This document shows, piece after piece, positions 32,394-41,499 of a stretch of DNA of 64,000 nucleotides. The number at the start of each line of letters is the position of its first letter. Position 1 is the stretch's first letter. The notes below the pieces were generated by a model, which did not search any database, was not told where the DNA came from, and saw only the letters and a program-made list of their open reading frames with translations. Position numbers and translations under genes: made by a program. This DNA comes from Pseudogemmobacter faecipullorum (lineage in GTDB: Bacteria > Pseudomonadota > Alphaproteobacteria > Rhodobacterales > Rhodobacteraceae), in the NCBI RefSeq assembly GCF_020539525.1, contig NZ_JACDXX010000016.1, positions 1 through 64,000 of the forward strand, given 5' to 3'.

Positions 32394-33530
32394 TCAGGTC
32401 TCGCTTCCACGCCGTCGTGCCAGTGCGGCGATCAGATCGGTGCGGGTGACAATACCGATGATCCTCGCACCTTCAAGCACGGGTACGGCATCGTTACGCC
32501 CCTCTGCCAGCAGTGAAAGCAGCTGCGGCAGCGGCGCATCCGGCCCGAGGCAGGGCACTTCGCGGTCCATCACCGCCGCGGCGCGCAGCGGCTGGCCATT
32601 GTCCGGGCGCAGCAATGCGGCGAGGGCGCGTGAAAACCGGCTCTGGCTGCGCGCCGCCTCGGCCTGGCCGGCGCGGATCAGATGGATCGGGAAGATCACC
32701 CCTTCATAGACCTGGCCCGGCCCGGTCACCGGCAGCGAGGAAAAGCCCCGGTCGCGGAAGATATCGGCCAGCTGATAGAACGGCGTCTCCGGCGTCACCG
32801 TGACAAGGTCATGCGACATGATATCTGCGGCGGTCAGATGATCGCTCTCATGGCTTGCGGCCAGGCGCTCGGCGGCGGCAATCAGCCGGGCCAGATCCTC
32901 GACCCCGATATTGGCGCTCTGGCGATAGTCGAGCAGCAGGTCCGACAGCTCAGCGCGCGACAGCGCCAGCCGGTCGAGCGGTGCCGGATCGGCCGCCGGG
33001 GCGGCGGGCTGACGGAACGGGTAATGCCGGCCGGTCAGATGCGCGAAAAGGGCGGCGACCGGGACGAGGGCGAGGGTGCCGATCGCGACCGGGGCCAGTA
33101 CATAGAGCCAGCCGCTCTGCAGCAGCGGTTCGGGGTTGAGCACGGCGAGCAGAGCAACCGCCCCGCCGGGCGGATGCAGGGCACGGCAGAGCATCATCAC
33201 CAGAACCGCCAGTCCGGGCGCGATAATGATCTGCAGCAGATGATTGTCGGTCAGCATCAGCAGCGCCAGCGCCGCCAGGGCCGAGACGCTGTTGCCGATC
33301 ACCGCCGACCAGGGCTGGGCCAGCGGGCTGTTTGGCAGCGCGAACAGCAAAACCGCGCTTGCCCCGAAAGGCGCAATCAGAAACAGGCCAAAGCGGGCGC
33401 TGGGCAGGTCCGGGGCCAGCAGCAGCGCCAGGGCCAGCATCCCAAGACTGACACCGATGCTGGCGCGCAGGGTTTCCTTCCAGCCGGCAAAGGCCATTGC
33501 CGGCCCGGCATGGGCGATTTTTCGGTGCAT
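32394..33530 (-). CDS. HPP-family membrane protein with tandem CBS domains
   Basis: The 378-residue protein has an N-terminal HPP domain (residues about 15-175) with four to five membrane helices and the family motif ALHPPGGAVALLAVLNP. A cytoplasmic pair of CBS domains follows (about 235-375; MSHDLVTVTPETPF and GIVTRTDLIAAL). HPP proteins have been linked to nitrite transport in plastids and cyanobacteria, and CBS pairs usually sense adenine nucleotides. A function here cannot be fixed. The ATG at 33530 is preferred over GTG 33533. First gene of a three-gene operon. Confidence 0.85.
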   Translation of the reverse strand: MHRKIAHAGPAMAFAGWKETLRASIGVSLGMLALALLLAPDLPSARFGLFLIAPFGASAVLLFALPNSPLAQPWSAVIGNSVSALAALALLMLTDNHLLQIIIAPGLAVLVMMLCRALHPPGGAVALLAVLNPEPLLQSGWLYVLAPVAIGTLALVPVAALFAHLTGRHYPFRQPAAPAADPAPLDRLALSRAELSDLLLDYRQSANIGVEDLARLIAAAERLAASHESDHLTAADIMSHDLVTVTPETPFYQLADIFRDRGFSSLPVTGPGQVYEGVIFPIHLIRAGQAEAARSQSRFSRALAALLRPDNGQPLRAAAVMDREVPCLGPDAPLPQLLSLLAEGRNDAVPVLEGARIIGIVTRTDLIAALARRRGSET

Positions 33531-33638
33531 CACTCGGCCCTCCGCCAGATTCAGCTCTCAGAGAGCCGATCCGGGCGGGGGCTGCAAGCGCTGCTGTGTC
33601 GGGCCGGGGCAAAACCGGCGCGGCGGCTCTGAACGGCC

Positions 33639-35555
33639 TCAGCCCTTCAGCTCGGCGGTTACCCGTACCGGGCCAGGGCTGCCCCGCAGCTTGGCGCGGT
33701 AGATCACCACCCCCTCAACCACCCGCATCACATAGGTGCGGGTTTCGGCAAAGGGGATGCTCTCGACCCAGTCGATGACATCGACATCGGGGCGTCGCGG
33801 ATCACCGAATTCGGTGATCCAGCGCCGCGGACGCCCCGGCCCGGCATTATAGCCCGAGGCGACCAGCGCGATCGAGGGGCCGAATTCCTCGACCAGTTTC
33901 GCCAGATAGGCCGAGCCGACCTGGGCATTGAAACCGGGGTCATAAAGTTTCGACAGCGAATAGGTCAGGCCGATGTCTTTCGCCATCCGCTCGGCTGTTT
34001 CGGGCAGCACCTGCATCAGGCCACGCGCATTGGCCGAAGACCTGGCGATGGGCTCAAATTCGCTTTCGCGCCGGGCAATCGCCAGCGCCAGCGCCCGGCT
34101 GACCCTCAGCCCCTCCGGCACAAGGCGGGTCAGCGGGTAATAGCTGCGGGTCAGAATGGCACCGCGCTCGGCGGCCTGTTTCGACAGCACAAGGGCGATA
34201 TGGGTCTGGTCCATCTGCAGCGCCATCTCGGCCAGCTGCGCGATCTCGCTGGTATCGAGACTTTCCGCCAGATGCAGCAGGAAGCGCTTCCCCTCGGCGC
34301 GGTTATCGGCAGCGAGCAGCAGCCGGGCCATCTGCAGAACCGATGAGCTGGCAAAACGTGACTGCTCCCAGCCCTGGGCCTGGCGGTCATCCAGCAGCGC
34401 CGGATCCAGCTCCAGCCCCAGTTTCTCGGCGGCGAGCAGGCCGTAATAGGCGGTCTGATGCCGGGCGGCGGTGCGGTAATGCGCCTCGGCCTGCGCCTTG
34501 CGCCCGGCCGCCTCTTCGGCGCGGCCCTGCCAGTAATCGGCCCGCGCCACCGAGATTGCGGTCGAGACCCCCTGGCGCAGATGGCCGAAATGGCGCAGCG
34601 CCGTTTCAGGGTCATTCAGCCGGCGCAGCGCGATAAAGCCGGCAAGGAATTCAAGATCGGCATAGGCTGATCCCGCGCTCAGCCCGTGGCGGGAGGCCAC
34701 CCGATAGGCATCCTGAGCGCGGTCCTGACGCAGCAGCCAGCGGGCCAGCAGGGCGCGACGCGGCGCCCAGTCCCCGGCCCGGCCCAGCTGATCGGGCGCC
34801 GTCGCAAGGATCAGCGTGGCGGCTTCGGGGTAAAGATCACGCCGCATCCGCCAGGTGAAGCGCTCATAGGCCAAGCCGGGGTCAGATTGAAGCGCGGCAG
34901 GTATGGCCTCGATCAGCCTGTCAACCCCGGGCTGATCGCTGCGCAGAGCCAGCCGCGCCTCGGCGAGTTTACGCCTGCCCTCGGGCACCCGTGGCAGCAT
35001 CCGCAAAGCCTCGGCCCGGCGCCCTTCCCAGAGCAGGGTCTCGAGCCGCAATTCATGCACCATGGCCACAGCTTCGGGCATCAGCAGTTGCAGGCTGGCC
35101 TCTTCCTCGGCGCTCAGCGACAGCTCGGCCCAGGCCCGCATTGCCTCGGTCTCGGCCATGGACGGCTGACCCAGCGCCCGATAGGCGCTGACGAGGGCCA
35201 CAGCGCCAGCCCCGGTTCTGGGCGGATTTCCGGCGAAATAGGCCACAACCCGCGCCGGGGTCCGGGAGCGGGTGACCGCCTCCTCTCCCTTGCGGCGCAA
35301 TAAGGCGAGGCCGGGCCAGTCCGGGCGGCGTTTAAGGAAATCCTCGTAATCCCCGAGCCGCCCCTCGCCGTCGCGCAGCCAGGACCAGAGCACGAAATCG
35401 CGGCCGAGCCCCTCGGGTGCGGCGGCAAGCGCCTCCTGCCACTGTTCCTTGCGCAGCAGATCCAGCGCCGTGGAGAGCTGTGCGGCGGGATCCGCCCGCA
35501 GCGGCAGCGGCGCGGCAAGGCTGGCAATGAGAAGCAGTCGGAGCAGGAGGGTCAT
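33639..35555 (-). CDS. slt: Soluble lytic murein transglycosylase, Slt type
   Basis: The 638-residue periplasmic enzyme cleaves peptidoglycan glycan strands to 1,6-anhydro products. A signal peptide (MTLLLRLLLIASLAAPLPLRA) is followed by a long alpha-helical U-domain (about 25-470) and a C-terminal SLT domain. That domain has the catalytic Glu in ARRESEFEP, NARGLMQVLPETA and YNAGPGRPRRW. Length fits Slt70-type enzymes. The ATG at 35555 is chosen because the signal peptide begins there. The gene is divergent from dapA. Confidence 0.9.
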   Translation of the reverse strand: MTLLLRLLLIASLAAPLPLRADPAAQLSTALDLLRKEQWQEALAAAPEGLGRDFVLWSWLRDGEGRLGDYEDFLKRRPDWPGLALLRRKGEEAVTRSRTPARVVAYFAGNPPRTGAGAVALVSAYRALGQPSMAETEAMRAWAELSLSAEEEASLQLLMPEAVAMVHELRLETLLWEGRRAEALRMLPRVPEGRRKLAEARLALRSDQPGVDRLIEAIPAALQSDPGLAYERFTWRMRRDLYPEAATLILATAPDQLGRAGDWAPRRALLARWLLRQDRAQDAYRVASRHGLSAGSAYADLEFLAGFIALRRLNDPETALRHFGHLRQGVSTAISVARADYWQGRAEEAAGRKAQAEAHYRTAARHQTAYYGLLAAEKLGLELDPALLDDRQAQGWEQSRFASSSVLQMARLLLAADNRAEGKRFLLHLAESLDTSEIAQLAEMALQMDQTHIALVLSKQAAERGAILTRSYYPLTRLVPEGLRVSRALALAIARRESEFEPIARSSANARGLMQVLPETAERMAKDIGLTYSLSKLYDPGFNAQVGSAYLAKLVEEFGPSIALVASGYNAGPGRPRRWITEFGDPRRPDVDVIDWVESIPFAETRTYVMRVVEGVVIYRAKLRGSPGPVRVTAELKG

Positions 35556-35724
35556 GGCGGTGACTCTGCCAAAGCCCTGGTTTGGCGACAAGCCACGATC
35601 CTGTCAGAACGGGGCTTCCTGCCTGTCACTCGCGCTTGGCAAGCGGCTTTTGCACCGCTAAGGAAGTCGACGTTACACAGAGGGGCGAGAGGCCCCCTAA
35701 GCCCATTATCAGGAGATGCGTACC

Positions 35725-36597
35725 ATGTTCCAGGGATCAATCCCCGCTTTGGTTACGCCGTTCAAGGACGGCGCACTGGATATGGATACGCTGAAGAAGC
35801 TGGTCGACTGGCAGATCGAGCAGGGCTCGACCGGCCTCGTTCCGGTCGGCACCACCGGCGAAAGCCCGACCCTGACCCATGAAGAACATGAGGCAGTGAT
35901 CGAGGCGGTGGTGAAATTCGCTGCCGGTCGCGTGCCGGTGATTGCCGGGGCCGGCTCAAACAACACTGCCGAGGGCATCCGCCTGATCCAGCATGCCGAG
36001 CGCGTTGGCGCCGATGCGGCCCTGGTGGTCACGCCTTATTACAACAAACCGAACCAGGCTGGCCTGATCGCGCATTTCACCGCGCTGCATGATGCCTGCA
36101 ATCTGCCGATTGTGATCTATAATATCCCGGGCCGCTCGGTCATTGATATGACCCCCGAAACCATGGGCGAGCTGGCCAAACTGCGCCGCATCGTCGGGGT
36201 GAAAGACGCGACCGGAAAAATCGAGAAAGTCAGCCAGCAGCGCCAGAGCTGCGGCCCTGATTTCATTCAGCTTTCCGGCAATGACGATACCGCCCTGGCC
36301 TTCAACGCCCATGGTGGTCATGGCGCGATTTCGGTCACGGCGAATATCGCACCGAAGCTCTGCGCTGAATTCCAGGCCGCCACGCTGCGCGGCGATTTCA
36401 AAACCGCGCTGGAATACCAGGATCGTCTGTTCCCGCTGCATGAGGCTATCTTCATCGAGCCGGGTCTGGTCGGGGCCAAATATGCGCTCTCGCTGCTGGG
36501 ACGCTGCAGCGAAGAGGTCCGCCTGCCGCTGGTCGGCCTGAGCGAGGGCACCAAAGCGCGCATCCGCGTCGCGATGCAACATGCCGGTCTGCTCTGA
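35725..36597 (+). CDS. dapA: 4-hydroxy-tetrahydrodipicolinate synthase
   Basis: The 290-residue TIM-barrel lyase condenses pyruvate with aspartate semialdehyde in the diaminopimelate/lysine pathway. It shows the substrate motif [12 protein letters not shown], the catalytic Tyr in IYNIPGRSV, and the Schiff-base Lys in [10 protein letters not shown]. The ATG at 35725 is eight to nine bases after AGGAG; the ATG at 35716 directly abuts that site and is rejected. It is followed by an EamA transporter and smpB, an order I associate with Rhodobacterales. Confidence 0.95.
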   Translation: MFQGSIPALVTPFKDGALDMDTLKKLVDWQIEQGSTGLVPVGTTGESPTLTHEEHEAVIEAVVKFAAGRVPVIAGAGSNNTAEGIRLIQHAERVGADAALVVTPYYNKPNQAGLIAHFTALHDACNLPIVIYNIPGRSVIDMTPETMGELAKLRRIVGVKDATGKIEKVSQQRQSCGPDFIQLSGNDDTALAFNAHGGHGAISVTANIAPKLCAEFQAATLRGDFKTALEYQDRLFPLHEAIFIEPGLVGAKYALSLLGRCSEEVRLPLVGLSEGTKARIRVAMQHAGLL

Positions 36598-36621
36598 CCC
36601 CATCCGATTGCGGGCCCGGCA

Positions 36622-37500
36622 GTGAAGGCTGCCGGTGCCTCCGCCAATCTGCGCGGCGCGGGGCTGATGAGCCTTTCGATGGCGGGATTCGCGGTTGAGG
36701 ATCTGTTTCTGAAAAAAGCCGCCGCCAGCCTGCCGATCGGGCAGATCATGGTGATCATGGGCTTTTCCGGCGCGGTTTTCTTCGCTTTGCTGGCGTTTCG
36801 CGCCGGTGAGGCGGCTCTGCCCCGCGCTTTTCTCTGCCGTCCCATGCTGATCCGCTCGGTCCTCGAGATTTCGGGGCGGCTGTTTTATTCGCTGGCGATT
36901 GCCCTGACGCCTATGGTCGGTGTGGTGGCGATTCTTCAGGCCACACCGCTGATGGTGGTGGCGGGCGCGGCGATGTTCTTTGGCGAGAAAGTGGGCTGGC
37001 GACGCTGGTCGGCGGTGGGCTTTGGCTTTCTCGGGGTGCTTGTGGTGCTGCGTCCGGGGCTTGATGGCTTCTCTGTGCTGTCTTTGCTGGCCCTGGCCGG
37101 AATGCTGGGCTTTGCCGGGCGCGATCTGGCGACGCGCGCCGCACCGAGAACCCTGTCGAACCGCCAGCTGGGCACGGCTGGTTTCACCATGCTGGGCATC
37201 GCCGGGCTGATTGTTCTGGGCTTCAGCGAAGGCGCGCGCCTGCCCGATCTGCGTGAGGCCGGGCTGATCCTCGGGGCGACGGTCTTCGGCGTGGCAGGCT
37301 ATCACGCGCTGACCGCGGCGATGCGCACCGGCGAGCTGGTGGCCGTGGCCCCCTTCCGCTACACGCGCCTGCTGTTTGCTCTGATCCTGGCGGTTTTGCT
37401 GCTGGGGGAGCGGCCGGATACAATGACCCTTGCCGGCAGCGCGATGATTGTCGGCAGTGGGCTTTATGCGCTGATCCGCGCGCGCAGAGCCCAAAGCTGA
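36622..37500 (+). CDS. EamA/DMT-superfamily transporter
   Basis: The 292-residue inner-membrane protein has ten predicted helices in two EamA repeats; the first includes [18 protein letters not shown], the second [19 protein letters not shown]. Members export metabolites or amino acids, or take up small molecules. No substrate can be assigned. It begins at a GTG 24 bases after the dapA stop and is probably co-transcribed with dapA and smpB. Confidence 0.85.
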   Translation: MKAAGASANLRGAGLMSLSMAGFAVEDLFLKKAAASLPIGQIMVIMGFSGAVFFALLAFRAGEAALPRAFLCRPMLIRSVLEISGRLFYSLAIALTPMVGVVAILQATPLMVVAGAAMFFGEKVGWRRWSAVGFGFLGVLVVLRPGLDGFSVLSLLALAGMLGFAGRDLATRAAPRTLSNRQLGTAGFTMLGIAGLIVLGFSEGARLPDLREAGLILGATVFGVAGYHALTAAMRTGELVAVAPFRYTRLLFALILAVLLLGERPDTMTLAGSAMIVGSGLYALIRARRAQS

Positions 37501-37549
37501 GTCCGGCCCGCTTGCCTCAGCGCACGCCATCGCCTATTTCCACAGGATC

Positions 37550-38032
37550 ATGCAGAAAAAACACGATCCTAATTCCAGACTGATTGCTGAAAATCGCCGG
37601 GCGCGGTTCGATTATCATATCGAAAGCGACCTGGAGGCGGGGATTGTGCTCCAGGGGTCGGAAGTGAAAAGCCTGCGGCTGGGCGGCTCGAATATCGCCG
37701 ACAGCTATGCCTCGGTCGAGGGGGGCGAACTCTGGCTGATCAACGGCTATATCGCGCCCTATCGCCAGTCGAATGCCTGGGACAGCCATGAAGAGCGCCG
37801 TCGCCGTAAGCTGCTGGTCTCAAAGCGGGAACTCTCGCGTCTGTGGTCGGCCACCGCGCGTGAGGGCATGACCATTGTCCCCTTGCGGCTTTATTTCAAT
37901 GAGCGCGGCATGGTGAAAATTGCCCTCGGTGTGGCCAAGGGTAAGAAGCTGGCGGATAAGCGTGAAACCAGCGCCAAGCGGGACTGGGATCGCCAGAAAG
38001 CCCGGATCATGAAGCAGGGTCATCAGGGCTGA
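37550..38032 (+). CDS. smpB: SsrA-binding protein SmpB
   Basis: The 160-residue protein binds tmRNA and helps it rescue stalled ribosomes. The conserved features [36 protein letters not shown] and the basic C-terminal tail ([19 protein letters not shown]) are all present. The length is normal. The tmRNA gene itself is not in this window. A strong hairpin follows eight bases after the stop. Confidence 0.96.
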   Translation: MQKKHDPNSRLIAENRRARFDYHIESDLEAGIVLQGSEVKSLRLGGSNIADSYASVEGGELWLINGYIAPYRQSNAWDSHEERRRRKLLVSKRELSRLWSATAREGMTIVPLRLYFNERGMVKIALGVAKGKKLADKRETSAKRDWDRQKARIMKQGHQG

Positions 38033-38039
38033 GACCGGC

Positions 38040-38062
38040 ATCAGCCCTTGCTAAGGGCTGAT
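38040..38062 (+). terminator. Hairpin after smpB
   Basis: ATCAGCCCTT (38040-38049) and AAGGGCTGAT (38053-38062) are exact reverse complements around the loop GCT. There is no T-run, so it may be a weak terminator or an RNA 3'-end stabiliser for the dapA-smpB transcript. Confidence 0.5.
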
Positions 38063-38199
38063 ATGGTGGTGTCTCGCTGCGCAAACACAACATTTGCCAG
38101 AAGGCTGCGGATCAGGCAGCATCTTGCTGCCCGGGGGCGGCACCAGCCGTCCCGCCGGGTGCAAAGCCGGAGCAAACCGGCTTCAGGAGGGATGTTCTG

Positions 38200-38493
38200 A
38201 TGGAACCGATGCAATTGCTTCTTCAGCTGGTTGCCGGACTTGTCGGCGGCAATGCAGCAGGGGCAGGACTTAAGAATATCAGTATGGGCACTGCCCTGAA
38301 CTCAATCATCGGCCTTATTGGCGGCTTTGGCGGCGCACAGATCCTGGCTCTGCTGGGCCTTGGCGGTGCGGCGGCAGGCGGGGGGGCCGGGTTCGACACG
38401 GCCGCCCTGATCCAGAGTATCGTCGGCGGCGGCGCCGGGGGCGGCATTCTGGTGGCCATTGTCGGGGCGATCAAAAAGACTCTGGCGCGCTGA
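38200..38493 (+). CDS. Small Gly/Ala-rich membrane protein, function unknown
   Basis: The 97-residue protein is almost entirely hydrophobic with glycine-rich segments (about 4-22, 29-56 and 68-92) and ends in a basic tail (IKKTLAR). I take it to be an inner-membrane protein, with two or three helices in glycine-zipper style packing. Similar small proteins occur in many alphaproteobacteria without a known role. AGGAGGG lies upstream of the ATG and a Rho-independent terminator follows, so it is a single-gene unit. Confidence 0.75.
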   Translation: MEPMQLLLQLVAGLVGGNAAGAGLKNISMGTALNSIIGLIGGFGGAQILALLGLGGAAAGGGAGFDTAALIQSIVGGGAGGGILVAIVGAIKKTLAR

Positions 38494-38507
38494 GAAAGGC
38501 GAAACAG

Positions 38508-38536
38508 CCCTCCGCGCTCCGGCTGCGGAGGGTTTT
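38508..38536 (+). terminator. Rho-independent terminator
   Basis: CCCTCCGC and GCGGAGGG pair perfectly across a nine-base loop and are followed by TTTT. It ends the transcript of the small membrane protein. Confidence 0.85.
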
Positions 38537-38645
38537 CACGCGGCTGCGATTCTGAATCCGCACTCACAGGCCCGCGCGGGCTTGCATGATGATCTCTGGG
38601 GGATATAGGGGAAGCAATCCGTTCGATCCTGGACCTGAGGCACCG

Positions 38646-39521
38646 ATGGCGATGACCCCTTCTCCGAGTGATGATCCGATGACTCTGGTCTCGACTGACT
38701 GGCTTGGCAAGCATCTGAAGGATCCGGATCTGAGGATTCTGGATGCCAGCTGGTTCATGCCGGGCGTCGCCCGCGATCCCCGGGCCGAATATCTCGCCGG
38801 GCATATTCCCGGCGCGCGGTTCTTTGATATCGACGAAATTTCCGACAGCCGTTCCAACCTGCCGCATATGGCCCCCCCGGTTGAGAAGTTCATGTCCCGG
38901 TTGCGGGCGATGGGCATCGGCGACGGGCATCAGGTGGTGGTCTACGATTCCTCCGGGGTTTTCGCCGCGGCCCGGGTTTGGTGGACCTTCCGCCTGATGG
39001 GCAAGACTGATGTGGCGGTGCTGGATGGTGGTCTGCCGAAATGGCAGGCCGAAGGACGCCCGGTTGACGATCTGCCGCCGGTGATCCGGGACCGGCATAT
39101 GACCACCTCTCGCCAGAACCAGCTGGTACGGGATGTGACCCAGGTCGCCCATGCCGCCAAACTCAAACAGGCGGTTGTGGTGGATGCCCGCCCTGGCCCG
39201 CGCTTCCGCGGCGAGGTGGCCGAGCCGCGTCCGGGCCTGCGCCCGGGGCATATTCCCGGCGCGCTCAATCTGCCCTATGCCGAGCTGATCGCCGCCAATG
39301 GCACGCTCAAACCGGTGCCCGAGCTGAAAGCCGCCTTTGAGGCCGCAGGCGTCGACCTGGCGCGGCCGGTGATCACCAGCTGCGGCTCGGGGATTTCTGC
39401 CGCCGTGCTGGCGCTGGCGCTGGAACGCATCGGCCATCGGGACTGGTCGCTCTATGACGGCTCCTGGGCCGAATGGGGCATGTATGAGGATTTGCCGGTC
39501 GCTACCGGACCGGCAGAATAG
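38646..39521 (+). CDS. sseA: 3-mercaptopyruvate sulfurtransferase (tandem rhodanese)
   Basis: The 291-residue cytoplasmic enzyme has two rhodanese domains: an inactive first one (about 10-135, GHIPGARFFDIDEISD) and a catalytic second one (about 160-280). The latter's active-site loop, TSCGSGISA, is of the mercaptopyruvate type rather than the thiosulfate type. It transfers sulfur from 3-mercaptopyruvate to thiols or cyanide. The ATG at 38646 has GAGG ten bases upstream; an earlier in-frame ATG would add 20 unsupported residues. Confidence 0.92.
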   Translation: MAMTPSPSDDPMTLVSTDWLGKHLKDPDLRILDASWFMPGVARDPRAEYLAGHIPGARFFDIDEISDSRSNLPHMAPPVEKFMSRLRAMGIGDGHQVVVYDSSGVFAAARVWWTFRLMGKTDVAVLDGGLPKWQAEGRPVDDLPPVIRDRHMTTSRQNQLVRDVTQVAHAAKLKQAVVVDARPGPRFRGEVAEPRPGLRPGHIPGALNLPYAELIAANGTLKPVPELKAAFEAAGVDLARPVITSCGSGISAAVLALALERIGHRDWSLYDGSWAEWGMYEDLPVATGPAE

Positions 39522-39572
39522 GGCGCGGTTTCCCAGAAGGGATCCGGCCAAGCCTGTTGAGAAGAGGATAAA

Positions 39573-40748
39573 ATGCTCGAGGCTCTGAACCCCCAGCCGC
39601 AGGATAAAATCCTGCAACTCATCGCGATGTTCCGTGAGGACAAGCGCGACGGCAAGATCGATCTTGGTGTCGGCGTCTATAAAGACGCGACTGGCCTCAC
39701 TCCGGTGATGCGCGCCGTGAAGGCGGCCGAGAAGAAGATCTGGGAGGCAGAGACCACCAAGACCTATACTGCTCTGGCGGGCGAGCCCGGCTATAATGCG
39801 GCGCTGTCTGGCCTGATCCTCGGCGAGGGCTATGGCGATCGTCTGGCCTCGGCCTCGACCCCGGGCGGGACCGGCGCGCTGCGCCAGGGCTTTGAACTGG
39901 CCCGTCTGGCCAATCCGGATCTCAAAGTCTGGCTCTCGGCCCCGACCTGGCCGAACCATCCGTCGATCCTGAAGTTCCTGAAGATCGAAATGGCGGAATA
40001 TCGCTATTTCGACGTTGCGACCTCGGGTGTTGATTTCGACGCGATGCTCGCTGATCTCGATGGGGTGAAAGAGGGCGATCTCGTGCTGCTGCACGGCTGC
40101 TGCCACAACCCGACCGGCGCCAATCTGACCATGGCGCAATGGGATCAGGTGATCGCGCTTCTCCAGGCCAAAAAGGCCGTGCCGATGGTCGACCTGGCCT
40201 ATCAGGGCTTTGGCGACGGGCTTGACGCCGATGCCGAGGCGACCCGCAAAGTGGCGGCAGCTTTCCCGGAAGTCATCATCGCGGCGTCCTGCTCGAAAAA
40301 CTTCGGCATCTACCGCGAGCGTGCAGGCCTCGTCATCGCGCTTAGTTCGGCGGATCGTAAGGCCGTGGTCCAGGCCAATCTCAACTTCCTCAACCGCCAG
40401 ACCTATTCCTTCCCGCCCGATCACGGCGCGCGGATCGTGACCACGATCCTTGAGGATGCGGCTCTGACCGCTGACTGGAAGGCCGAGCTGGAAGAGACCC
40501 GCCTGAATATGCTGAACCTGCGGGTGCAGCTGGCGGAAGAGCTGCGCAAGGCCAGCAATTCGGATCGCTTTGATTTCGTGGCGCATCACCGCGGCATGTT
40601 CTCGCGTCTGGGCCTGAGCGAGGCCCAGGTGAACCGTCTGCGTGAAGAACATGCGGTCTATATGGTCGGCGATTCGCGGATCAATATCGCCGGTCTGAAC
40701 AAAGACACCGTGCCGGTTCTGGCAAAGGCTATTGCTTCGGTGCTCTGA
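39573..40748 (+). CDS. tyrB: Aromatic amino acid/aspartate aminotransferase (class I)
   Basis: The 391-residue PLP enzyme matches the AspC/TyrB group. It has the N-terminal KIDLGVGVYKDATG, HGCCHNPTGANLT, and the PLP lysine in ASCSKNFGIYRERAG. It transaminates aspartate and/or tyrosine and phenylalanine with 2-oxoglutarate; the exact preference cannot be read from sequence, and aspC is an alternative symbol. It follows sseA by about 50 bases and ends at a strong terminator, so sseA-tyrB may be one unit linked to sulfur-amino-acid and aromatic turnover. Confidence 0.92.
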   Translation: MLEALNPQPQDKILQLIAMFREDKRDGKIDLGVGVYKDATGLTPVMRAVKAAEKKIWEAETTKTYTALAGEPGYNAALSGLILGEGYGDRLASASTPGGTGALRQGFELARLANPDLKVWLSAPTWPNHPSILKFLKIEMAEYRYFDVATSGVDFDAMLADLDGVKEGDLVLLHGCCHNPTGANLTMAQWDQVIALLQAKKAVPMVDLAYQGFGDGLDADAEATRKVAAAFPEVIIAASCSKNFGIYRERAGLVIALSSADRKAVVQANLNFLNRQTYSFPPDHGARIVTTILEDAALTADWKAELEETRLNMLNLRVQLAEELRKASNSDRFDFVAHHRGMFSRLGLSEAQVNRLREEHAVYMVGDSRINIAGLNKDTVPVLAKAIASVL

Positions 40749-40770
40749 AGCGGGCCCGCACAAATAATAA

Positions 40771-40803
40771 ACCCCGCCCGGCAGGATCCTGGCGGGGTTT
40801 TTT
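40771..40803 (+). terminator. Rho-independent terminator
   Basis: ACCCCGCC and GGCGGGGT pair perfectly across a 12-base region and are followed by a run of T. It ends the sseA-tyrB segment. Confidence 0.9.
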
Positions 40804-40863
40804 CATGACGGATGGCCGGGCTTTCCGGACCAGGGCCCGCGCCCCTGGAAAGCCGCAGCAGCC

Positions 40864-41304
40864 TCAGCGCTGATATTTGATGAAAGGCGTTACTCTGGCG
40901 ATGCGGTCATAGAGCTGGCGCGCCGTGGCGTTGAATTCCTGGGTCAGCCAGTACACAGCCGGGGTGCCATTGGCATCGGCCCGTGCATAGACCGCCTCAA
41001 TCAAAGCCCGTCCGGCCCCGGTGCCGCGCGCCTCGGGGCTGACGAACAGATCCTGAAGATAGCAGACCTCTTCCACGCGCCAGTTATGCGGGTGGAAAAT
41101 ACCGTGCACCAGGCCAATCGCCCGGCCCTCAGCCTCGGCGATCAGGCCAAACTGGGCCTTCACTTCCGGGTCGGTCAGCCTTTTGAAGGTGGTTTCATAG
41201 ACCTGCTCGGGGACGCTGGATTCATAAAATTCCAGATACTGCGTCCAGAGCTGCCGCCACACGGGCTCATCGGCCGGGCAAAGGGGGCGAATGGTCACTG
41301 ACAT
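40864..41304 (-). CDS. GNAT-family N-acetyltransferase
   Basis: The 146-residue protein has the GNAT fold with the acetyl-CoA loop VSPEARGTGAGRALIEAVY (about residues 92-110) preceded by the beta-strand YLQDLF. Substrate is unknown; similar short GNATs acetylate amines, amino acids or antibiotics. The ATG at 41304 follows AGGA seven bases upstream; a TTG two codons earlier is less likely. It stands alone on the minus strand. Confidence 0.85.
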   Translation of the reverse strand: MSVTIRPLCPADEPVWRQLWTQYLEFYESSVPEQVYETTFKRLTDPEVKAQFGLIAEAEGRAIGLVHGIFHPHNWRVEEVCYLQDLFVSPEARGTGAGRALIEAVYARADANGTPAVYWLTQEFNATARQLYDRIARVTPFIKYQR

Positions 41305-41499
41305 CGGCAATCCTGTTATGTGAAATAGCCTGCGTGCCTCAGCAGGGGGCGCGGTGCCAGCGGCATGGGGCGGCGCGAAATATAGTCATTGGGCGCAAAG
41401 CCTGTAAAGCCAGGCCGGTCTCTGGCTCTGCCCTGCCCGGAGACCGGGCAGGGCATCAGAATTGCGGGCGCCCCGGATGCAGAAGCGGGGCGCGCCCCG

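Noticed and set aside
35956-37530. 524-codon minus-strand frame opposite dapA and the EamA transporter
   Set aside because: Antisense of conserved genes; Gln/His/Arg-rich composition indicates an artefact of GC-rich codon use.
38223-40763. 846-codon minus-strand frame opposite sseA and tyrB
   Set aside because: Shadow of two well-supported genes; no ribosome-binding site or recognisable domain.
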